Assembly (NCBI GenBank): GCA_020091685.1
Contig: CM034613.1
Span: 18,245,240 to 18,309,239, forward strand
Source: Lutjanus erythropterus
Lineage: Eukaryota; Chordata; Actinopteri; Lutjaniformes; Lutjanidae
Direction: 5' to 3'
Length of the DNA stretch: 64,000 nucleotides
Shown piece by piece: positions 56,428-64,000 of the stretch. The notes beneath the pieces were generated by a model. It was not told the origin of the DNA and did no database searches. It worked only from the letters and a program-made list of their open reading frames with translations. The translations under genes were made by a program, and so were the position numbers. The first letter of the stretch is position 1. Each line of letters opens with the position of its first letter.

Positions 56428-56876
56428 ATGTGCTAGGCTCATTGATGTTGAAAGAAAAATCTAATTTTAAAGAAGGTTAAAAGATGTTGCTGGGGGACCT
56501 AAGAGGCAACATGGCCTGTATGCACATCTTAATTTAGCTAACGTTGGCTAAATGCAGGCTAGCTAGCTTGCTAACGGTTTAGCTAGCTAGCTAGTTAGCC
56601 AGTGTTTTTATAACATTTGCTAACAGATGTAAGGAGCTAGCTAACAAGTGATGTAGATTAGCAAGCAAGTTGGGTTTCACTAACATTATCAAACTTAAGA
56701 ACTTAAGCAACATCTTTTAACCATCTTCAAAATTGTTTTTGTTTTTAACATAGATGAGCCAAGCACATAGCATGTCGATGCAGGCCTACACTAAACTGAA
56801 AAGAAGAAAGTTGAGGTCCAGCTGTGCACAAAGCTTAGTGAACTGTTATTGACGGGACTTAGGAAGGGTCAATTCT
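56428..56876. mobile_element. Foldback element with TAGC core
   Basis: The left arm 56428-56492 ('CATGTGCTAGGCTCATTGAT', 'AGGTTAAAAGATGTTGCT') is the inverse of the right arm 56704-56773 ('AAGCAACATCTTTTAACC', 'AGATGAGCCAAGCACATAG'). A loop of about 210 bp is made of TAGC/GCTA words. It is the best-preserved member of the TAGC family seen at 1.1, 9.1, 9.5 and 24.6 kb. The right flank continues to 'GGACTTAGGAAGGGTCAATT', shared with 24.76 kb. Confidence 0.65.
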
Positions 56877-57265
56877 TCACCTGGTGTATACGTCAAAAAT
56901 ATAGCTTTCAGGGTTTGGTGTGTGACCCACTGAATATATGCAGTAGGTCTTGTGTTTCTCTCGCTGGCCCCGCCTTCGAGTTCCCCCTCAGCCCATTGAC
57001 ATTACATTGTGGTGACGTCACAGATTTTTAAGTCATAATTTCAGCTTTAGAGACGTCTCATTTATAAAAGTGGTGTATGGTGAAAAAAGGCTTTTTATGC
57101 TGCTGCAACACCGCGAATGGCGACTGGGTAAAATTGGAAACGAGGCTGAGCAGCAACACTGTCCACGTCTTTGTTATATGTACGTTTTTACAACTCAGGT
57201 GATTTTAAATGTACACAGAGCTGGTGCAACTGACTCCTGGTGGAAAGATGGGAACTGTTGAGGCA
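56877..57265. repeat. Probable dispersed repeat next to the TAGC element
   Basis: 'CCCACTGAATATATGCAGTA', 'CGCTGGCCCCGCCTTCGAG', 'CCATTGACATTACATTG' and 'GAGCAGCAACACTGTCCACG' follow an order I recall from fish repeats. The class is unknown. Confidence 0.45.
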
Positions 57266-57655
57266 CGCATGTTGCATTTGGTTATATTTGTGTCTGAAAC
57301 ATCCTGTCAGCTTTGATGCCACAAATAAATAGAAACTATATATTTAGATTCTTCATGTTCTTCATCTGATCCATTTTTGCATTTAAACATGTAGGCCACT
57401 TGTTACGGCTATTTCGTCTCTCCTGCATGTGTGCTTCTAGGTGTGTTACTGCATCCTAATCTTTGAATTTTTGCTCAAAATAGCACCATAAGCTGTCACA
57501 TACTCTCTGTGTGTCTGTCTCCTGTATATTCTGGGTGATAGAATTTTGGGTAATCCCTCTGGATTAAAATGACTTCTTCTAATACCTGCAGATGCAAGTC
57601 AACCACACTTAGTAGGTAGCGCATGTAAGCCTGTGTTGCTGCATGAAGAGGAGGG
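57266..57655. other. Unassigned stretch
   Basis: No recognised feature. Confidence 0.4.
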
Positions 57656-57752
57656 AAACAGAGTGCTTGTGATGAAGAGACAGGGAGGGAGAGAGAAGGA
57701 AGGAAGGAGTGAGAAAAGGAGGAGGATAGAGAAGGAGAGAGAGGGAGAGCTT
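57656..57752 (+). repeat. GA-rich purine tract
   Basis: Nearly pure purine sequence with GGAGGGAGAGAGAAGGAAGG-type repeats. It yields a Ser/Leu-rich frame artefact on the minus strand. Confidence 0.85.
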
Positions 57753-57919
57753 TAATGCTGGTGTCCCTTTTAGACATGCTTTTAATTCCTCTGCAGGAAT
57801 ATCAGCAATATTTAACTGGAAATGTCACAGAATGTCAAGTTGGAAAATGTCACTGGGGAAGGACTGGAGGGTGACCTCAAACCTCCCCTTTAAGATGAAA
57901 TAAATATGCCTCTGTGGTA

Positions 57920-58200
57920 TTGTAAAGACAGTTTTTTTTTCAGGGCATGATTTCTCCATTTTACGGGGGCTATTCATTTTCATAGCAACAGAGGGGCGAA
58001 AAGGCAGAAGACAGGCCAGGGAGAGATAAATGAACTCATCAATCGTGGCGAGTGGGGACACGGGAACGGCTGACGTCTACCCTGTCATTTCCACCATCCG
58101 TTGGGTAATTGTTGACTAGCAGCTCCCGCCGCATTGTTGGCTCTCGCCTCCTATATGTGATTAGTCCGGCAAACGCTAAAAGGAGCAGTTACCGTTTCCT
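57920..58200. promoter_or_regulatory. Unique-looking segment, candidate conserved non-coding element
   Basis: High-complexity DNA with 'GGGGCTATTCATTTTCATAG', 'GATAAATGAACTCATCAATC', 'GGGTAATTGTTGACTAGC' and retained CpG. No coding frame. Inference only. Confidence 0.25.
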
Positions 58201-58460
58201 AAATGATATATTGGTCAAACATTTACATATGAAAGCATACATTTATGGGTGAGTCACTCTCACTGATGAGGCATTCACTCCAAAGTCAAAGGAGTTTCAT
58301 GAAGAGAATAAGTTGGTGAGTATTCTGTCCTTTAACCTTCGCAGTATACAGCTAAGGTTCTATAAATAGTTAAAAGATAGTGATTCGTTTATCTCGACCT
58401 TGTAGAGTATAAAAGTGGCAGATTCTAAGATTGCAGCTGGAGACGTTTGTGCCGCTGCTG
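58201..58460. other. Unassigned short stretch
   Basis: Nothing recognised. Confidence 0.4.
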
Positions 58461-59140
58461 CACTCTCAGAAATAAGGGTTCCTGAAGGGCTGAGGTTCTA
58501 CCCAGATCCGTTTGCTGAAGAGAAAGTTCTCTTTGTAAGTCCAAGGGTTCCATTTAGAACTTTTTTCATCCAAAGAACCCTTTTTTTGGAAGAAAGAGTT
58601 CTTAAAGGATTGTTGAAATCCTTCAAGTACTCTTTCGTCAAGGGTTGAGACCTCTAGGTGGGTTCTAGATAAAAACCTTGGAATATGAAATGGTTCTCAG
58701 TATAACTTCCCTGATAGGTTCTGGTTAGCACCCTTCGAAGGTGGAAAGGTTCTGGAGAGAACCCTCAGACAAGCACCGTTTTGGTTTACATGCCTAATTT
58801 TGAATTGTTCAGAGGATTTTCACCAAAAATAAACTGGTTCTGAACCTTAACAGTTGGTTCCCAGCTAGAACCAAAAAAGCGCAGGCTTTCTTTGGCAACC
58901 AAAGTGGGCGTGTCATATTTTACAGGTTGTTATGCATTCTGCAACACACTCTGTTGACGACATCCTTGATTACAACGGTTCTCGCTACTCTCTGACTCTT
59001 TCGGTTGGGTTGTAGGCAGAACTCTCCGAAAAAGCACAACCTATATAAAAGGTTCTACCAGGAACTAACAAGGGTTTTCCAATGGGGACGAGGTGAGCAC
59101 CCCTTCATGGTTCGAGTTAGCGCCTTTATTTCCAAGAGTG
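58461..59140 (+). mobile_element. GGTTCT-rich inverted-repeat element, copy E (short array, nested insert)
   Basis: The left terminus CACTCTCAGAAATAAGGG and right terminus TTATTTCCAAGAGTG are well preserved. The head 'GAAGGGCTGAGGTTCTACCC' is followed by only about one to one-and-a-half ~55-bp units. Next comes the block shared with copy B (about 58775-58985), then the tail 'GGGGACGAGGTGAGCACCCC'. This is the shortest full-ended copy at 680 bp. The flanks start TGG on the right, as in copy A, but no target duplication could be defined. Confidence 0.82.
58775..58985 (+). repeat. Nested block in copy E, matching copy B
   Basis: 'GCCTAATTTTGAATTG', 'AGTTGGTTCCCAGCTAGAAC', 'GGCAACCAAAGTGGGCGTG' and 'TACAGGTTGTTATGCATTC' align in order with 16925-17165. 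Confidence 0.75.
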
Positions 59141-60150
59141 TGGTGAGCAGGGCAACATAACACTTCAACAAGCTCCACCCAGTGACGTACTTTCCTTTCA
59201 GCCATGACAAAGCAGAGACGTCGTGGGTATCGACACTCCTCCCACCTCTTGCATCAACTTGGACATATATTTCTTATAAAAACACACTTCCTGTAGCTAC
59301 ACTGCAGAACAGTGTAGTGTTAAGGAATTTGCATTGACATTTGAACCAGTGCAGCAGAGGACTATAAAGAGTCCTTGGGCTTGATGAGCTGGAAACCAAC
59401 ACTACAGCATTGTGAGGTATCTCACTGTAGCATACAGGATACAGGGAAACATAAAGCGACTGTAATCCAAAATCAATAAAGCTGGAGACAGAGAAAATAT
59501 TACACGAACAGTAAGAGAACAGGGGGCACAGTTCAGCGAAAAGGCACAAGGATTTTTCAGCCTTGTTCTTTCAAACTGCAACAGGGAAAATTTTCTAAGG
59601 GCAGAAATGATCCACTTATGCCCTACCAAGACATTAGCCAGTAGTGCTAGGTGTCAGATTAGATACGCATTCGCTTTGCTGCAGTGCATCAGAACATCTC
59701 TTTCCCCTTCCCTCTCTGTCTCTCTCCGCTACATCTCCCTTTAGATATCCACCTCAGTGCTTTTAACATTAAGGAAATTGATATTAACAAGATTCAGTCC
59801 ATTCTCCGCTGAGTTTTATAGTTTCCAATAATGGAGCTAATGCAGGTCATTACCGAGGCAGCCAATCAAGTTATAATCTGGCCGGGCAAACACATCCAGC
59901 TGACCCCAACAAGAATAGCAATATCTTATACATGGAGCTTGGCAGCAGCAAGATAATGCTTCACAGGACTTCATTAATGTTGGAGGATTCACCTTGTACA
60001 GACTGCTTTTAGAAATTAAATTCTTCAGACATATATTAGGATAACGATGCTTTGGAGTATGTTTTACTGGCAGGACATATACGGATCTCAAAACTCGCTT
60101 ATTTTGGAAGAAAGTTATAATCCTATACATCTGTTTCTCTTGTCTAATGG
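59141..60150. other. Unassigned stretch
   Basis: No gene or repeat recognised. Frames of 75-97 codons on the minus strand have no identifiable domain. Confidence 0.35.
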
Positions 60151-60625
60151 CCTGCAGGGGGCAACTCCAATGGTTTCAAAAAGATGTCTGACCGTACAGA
60201 GTCCCATGAGAAAATGACCCTATTTCTCACTTGATTTCTGACCTCAGTAAAGAGTTTCCTAATGAGCTTATGGTCTCAGTCACAACAGGTCTTCTTCAGT
60301 ACAGCATTATGGTCCCATTTAGAGAAAAAATAGTCAATAAAGCAGGGTATGTTTTAGGGCAGGGCTACAAGTCACTACTATGGAGTATCCTCAGATTCTC
60401 AGTAAGATGCAATCAGGATAGAGGCAAAGCAATGTGTATCTTCCCCAGCTCCAACCTCTTGTCCAAATATTGTCACTTCTGGCTCCAAAGAACCAAGATG
60501 GCAACAGCCATCATTGCCAAACTTAAGGCTGCAAAACAGTAGTCCACAAACCAATGGATGAAGTCATGGTGGATTCAGATGTGCAAGAGACTTGTGTTCG
60601 TATCATGGAAGTATCTGATTCAGTG
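60151..60625. repeat. Dispersed percomorph repeat ('GGGGCAACTCCAATGGTTTC')
   Basis: Landmarks in order are 'GGGGCAACTCCAATGGTTTC', 'CATGAGAAAATGACCC', 'TTCTCACTTGATTTCTGACC', 'CAGTAAAGAGTTTCCTAATG', 'CATTATGGTCCCATTTAGAG', 'AATAAAGCAGGGTATG', 'CACTTCTGGCTCC' and 'CACAAACCAATGGATGAAGT'. I recall this as a common fish repeat. The 103-codon frame across it is not a gene. Confidence 0.65.
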
Positions 60626-61109
60626 ATGATTCATACACTGGGAGTGAGAGGTTTTGTTGCAACTTTAGACTGAAACATGCCACGTTTTAACCACAGCCCT
60701 TCGATCAGTCTGTATGTGTTTGTTCGACTCTGCGGCCTGGTTCTAGGCCTCTGAATTGCTGCCCACATTTTGTATTAATTAGCTGCTCAAATATGATTGC
60801 ATTGTGCTTAGTGAGAGCTGCCTTTCCTGGTTGAGGAAACCAATTAGTTTTGTAGATAGGATTAAGAATCATTTTTCTGCTTAGCTAGCTAGCTACCAAG
60901 CGGCATTCATGTTCATTAACAGAAAAAATGCTGACAACCATGAATGAGACAGACACAGTCGCTGTTAGAAATCACTACTGCGGACGGGAATCACCATCAT
61001 GGAGTTGGCTTAAAACTGTTATTAAACTTGAGTCATAATAAAAGAAAGGGAAAAAGAAAGGAAAGGATGAATGAAGAATGAGAAAAGAGGGGAAACAAAG
61101 GAAAGGGGG
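60626..61109. other. Unassigned stretch
   Basis: A short TAGC cluster (CTTAGCTAGCTAGCTACC) lies near 60881-60898. No gene. Confidence 0.4.
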
Positions 61110-61620
61110 GGCACACCACAGCGGTTAGACTCCCTCCCCAGTGGTCTGGGAGTTGTCCAAGGCCGGAGCAGACTTGCAAAGGGCCAGCGTCCTCCCTCAG
61201 GCCTGGGCGTGGCTCACGGCAACCGTCCATCAAAATTTAAATGTTTGCTTTACTGGGGCCCCTGGTTGGGGGTGGCCTCCCCCCTCCGCTGGAACGGTCT
61301 GGCCTCGCCCGTCATCGCCATATCATTCATTATATATTCATGATTACTCAGTAACAATTTTAATAATTATTATAATGGGTCTTCTTATAGGAATATATCA
61401 TAACAATGTTTCATTATTTAACTCTCCACAAACAATCTCTCCATACTGTACTCACACACTCCCATAATTTTGACCATCTAAGCTGTCCTTCATGCATCAA
61501 TGTATGTGACACTTTTGTGTCATTGTTTGCATTTACTGTGTTACATGATGTCTACATTGAGCCTATCTTTGAGTCATTCTTTTGTTTGTCAGTTTTTCTC
61601 ACAATAAAAAAAGAAAGAAA
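61110..61620 (+). mobile_element. Candidate retroposon with A-rich 3' tail
   Basis: A GC-rich head (61110-61320; 'CTCCCCAGTGGTCTGGGAG', 'CGCTGGAACGGTCTGGCC') switches to an AT-rich body and ends near 61602 in 'CACAATAAAAAAAGAAAGAA', like a polyadenylated 3' end. No box A/B or reverse-transcriptase motif was found. It may be the 3' part of a non-LTR element or a processed transcript. The 90- and 108-codon frames over it are overlapping and unrecognised. Confidence 0.4.
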
Positions 61621-62325
61621 TCGCTACTGCAGCTTCTGTGTCAACTAAAAATAAAAAAAAATAAGTGGGACAGATACATCACCAGCTACTGGTTAAGGAA
61701 AAAAAAATAAAAAAAATGCCCCCTACCTCCCCTAGAAATTAGCTAACATGAACACAATGTCAGCCTTAATGAATAAAGAGAAAACACAGAATGGAAATTC
61801 AGCAGTTTATCAGTTTTTAGGGAAACAACTTTGTTTTTGTGCAAATAAAGGCACTGTCTACAATTAAAAGTTAGGATACAAGTTTTCCTAAAATTGTTTC
61901 ACTCATACAGAATGAGGCTTTTCTGATCTAAAATAATTTCTCATCTGTGATATCTATGATTTTCAAACTTCTTAAGAAAGGGTGAGAATTGAAATAAGCT
62001 ACATTATCACTGCTCCACACTTACCTTAATCAATATACCTTTTGAACCAATTCTACCCCCTTATCAAAAAATACTGATAAGGAAAAGACTTAATTAAACT
62101 GTTCGGTCTTGGATTAAAAGCCTTCGCTTCACCTCAGGTCCCCAATTCAAACGAAAATCAAGTTTAGCAGGACAAAAGATTTTACGGCAGCAGAAATTCT
62201 AAGTGGCTCACAGAGGGTCAGGCCAGATATGAGGTGACACTCAAAAGATGAGAGTGTGTGTGTGTTTTTGTCCCCTTCCTGTGCTATTGGCAGGTAATTA
62301 TATTAAAGGTGCATTATTTCAAGGT
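61621..62325. other. Unassigned AT-rich stretch
   Basis: Several short A-runs (about 61654-61661 and 61699-61717) but no recognised feature. Confidence 0.4.
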
Positions 62326-62329
62326 CCCA

Positions 62330-62860
62330 GTCCTTTAAATGTGATAAAGTGTAATCTGCTGTCTGTGGCAGCTAGCTTTGTGTCCTTTTCTGGGGTCAGC
62401 CTGCCCCCCTGCCTTTGCCTGCAGTGAGTCTTTACTTCTGTCCAGAAAGCTCATATGATCAAAGTCCAAAATATGACATGTTGACATGGCCTGAAACACG
62501 TCGGACATTATATGTCCCTGCACATTTAAGGTGCCTAATAATTGCTCTTTTAAAAGCGCCGTTCTCCAAAGCATTTGTTAACAAGTAGGTGGTCTGGAGC
62601 TGCCATTGGGAAAGCGTGGGATGCAATGCTTTATGTAATCGGCAAACAAATATGTTATGCAAAGCTCTTTTGATGAAGTTACTGTCGACATGAAGGCGTA
62701 CAGCGGCGGGGACCTTGAACTGAAGCGAAGAAACAGTTAACGCCAATACCTGATGCGTGCGACTGCACTGCATTTTCACAGCGTTGCCTCTTGAAAGCCA
62801 CCCACATCGAGTGGCCATAACCCACTTGGAACCCAATGATACTCATTCAGATAATACCTC
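62330..62860. promoter_or_regulatory. Unique-looking segment, candidate conserved non-coding element
   Basis: About 530 bp without repeats contain 'GGTGCCTAATAATTGCTC', 'CAATGCTTTATGTAATCGG', 'CAAATATGTTATGCAAAGC' (octamer-like) and CpG-containing 'GGCGTACAGCGGCGGGGACC'. A minus-strand 125-codon frame (62459-62836) covers part, without a recognisable domain or splice context. Either an enhancer or an unrecognised exon is possible; neither is shown. Confidence 0.3.
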
Positions 62861-63159
62861 TTATTACTTCAACCTCTCAAACCATGCAACTTAAAATACG
62901 TCAAAGCTTTTAGGTCAAGGGCAAGAAAAGATTTATATTCTGTGACCCACTAGGAATTTTCCATTGTCTCACTGTCTTGCTTTTAGCGCTGAATAATGCT
63001 ATGAGGCCTTAAAATGTTTCATAAATGAACCTGCCGGCCACAGATTAAGGAATCAGGAGTGCACTTTTAAGCCTAGCTGACGTTCTCTCACCGTAGATGA
63101 AGCATTTAAATTCTCATTTATGGTATTTTTAATCAAATCACTCAAAAATCCATGTACCC
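62861..63159. other. Unassigned short stretch
   Basis: Nothing recognised. Confidence 0.4.
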
Positions 63160-63275
63160 ACTTGTTGGCTTGGAGAGTAATGGATTACATGTAATGGGAT
63201 TGCATAAGTGGGATACACGAAAAGTGTCCCAGAACAGTATCCCAGAAAAAAATCTGTAATCTGATAACAGATTCA
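63160..63275. repeat. Fragment of 'TTGGAGAGTAATGGATTACA' repeat
   Basis: 'ACTTGTTGGCTTGGAGAGTA' then 'TGGATTACATGTAATGGGAT' and 'ATCTGTAATCTGATAACAGA' match a known type of vertebrate dispersed repeat rich in TAATC/GATTA words. Confidence 0.45.
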
Positions 63276-63409
63276 TTCATTAAAAATGGGGATTATTTTC
63301 AGAAAAGAGGAGCAACATCATAGTACAGTGACAGTTCTGCCTTTAGATGGGAAAAGACTGTCATCATCCAAGAACTCAACATCTAATTTAAAGAAACACT
63401 TATAGGTAA

Positions 63410-63805
63410 GAACAACCGCTAATGTTGGCTAAACAGACCAACCTCTAGCATTAGCTACACAAACCAACTGCTAATGCTAGCTAAACAGACCAACCACCAA
63501 CGTTAGCTCCACAGACCAACTGCTAACACTAGCTAAACAGATGAACCACTAATGTTAGCTACACAAACCAATCACAACCGCTAACATTAGCCACGCAGAC
63601 CAACCATTCAGGCTAGCTACACAAACCAACTACTAGCCCTAGTTAAACAGACGTTCCACTAACATTAGCCACACAGATCAACTGAAACCACTAAAGTTAG
63701 CTTCACAGACCAACCCATAACCTTAGTTACACAAACCAACTTAAACTACTAGCATTAGCTAAATAGACCAACTGCTAATGTTAGCAACACAGAAATCTAC
63801 TTAGC
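63410..63805 (+). repeat. Minisatellite of ~31-bp TAGC-containing units
   Basis: About 12 degenerate units follow the pattern CTAATGTTAGCTACACAGAC plus CAAC and a short variable link. Two alternating variants differ in AAACAGACCAAC versus ACACAAACCAAC. Unit lengths vary from about 29 to 38 bp. No spacer diversity typical of CRISPR and no coding frame. Confidence 0.85.
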
Positions 63806-64000
63806 TAGCTAACCTCTCAATTTCTACTGCCACTACTACTGCAAAATATTTTGGAGACTCTAGGTGGTGATGCTGTTGACTCAGGCAGCGGACAGTGTGG
63901 GTATAAACACAATTTCCGGGACATAATTACATGTGCATTCATACATAACAAAGGAAAGAACAGCTGGACAAACAATAAACCAACAACAAACATAAAACAT

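Noticed and set aside
62459-62836. 125-codon minus-strand frame as an exon
   Set aside because: No domain or convincing splice sites. The segment is listed instead as an unresolved unique-looking block.
63410-63805. CRISPR-like array
   Set aside because: The units are degenerate throughout, spacers are short and not diverse, no cas genes are present, and the context is vertebrate.

Overview
The window looks like intergenic (or possibly very large intronic) DNA from a teleost fish, most likely a percomorph. The grounds are an intron-bearing eukaryotic tRNA-Arg gene, tRNA-derived SINE fragments, a decayed Tc1-like transposase, many miniature inverted-repeat elements whose ends I recognise from spiny-rayed fish genomes, abundant microsatellites, and an AT-rich background with scattered CpG decay. 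Repeat-family assignments rest on recall and on comparison between copies inside the window. No database was searched.

No protein-coding exon could be supported in 64 kb. The open frames are short (at most about 145 codons), often lie on both strands over repeats, and show no domain I recognise. The only convincing gene is tRNA-Arg(UCU) at 31945-32035, with an 18-nt intron. It is followed within 10 nt by a SINE-like tRNA-derived fragment, and the pair is bracketed by 34-35-bp direct repeats.

Layout. 0-5.3 kb: foldback MITEs, short palindromic repeats, a (GAA)15 tract, and a mosaic of a Tc1-like pseudogene interleaved with another repeat. 5.3-14.8 kb: mostly unrecognised DNA, a 1.3-kb-offset direct duplication around TAGC-rich repeats, and older repeats. 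14.9-17.4 kb: two large copies (A, B) of a GGTTCT/AGAACC-rich inverted-repeat element with an internal minisatellite of about 55 bp. 17.4-31.8 kb: long unrecognised stretches with several TTAA-flanked MITEs and two SINEs. 31.8-32.2 kb: the tRNA locus. 32.2-38.7 kb: mostly featureless, with a CRE-like minisatellite at 37.1 kb. 38.7-42.4 kb: GGTTCT copies C and D, a foldback MITE and another dispersed repeat. 42.4-54.8 kb: repeats, a GC-rich island at 46 kb, nested ACTGTAAAAAA-ended elements, and several unique-looking segments with homeodomain, GATA or octamer words. 54.8-64 kb: a TAGC-core foldback element, GGTTCT copy E, a long dispersed repeat, a retroposon-like element with an A-rich tail, and a 31-bp minisatellite.

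Functionally the window reads as a gene-poor, transposon-rich desert. Unique-looking AT-rich islands between the repeats could be long-range enhancers of a developmental gene outside the window, but that is inference. The most unusual material is the GGTTCT element family with its variable internal array, the bracketed tRNA/SINE pair, and the CRE-like minisatellite.
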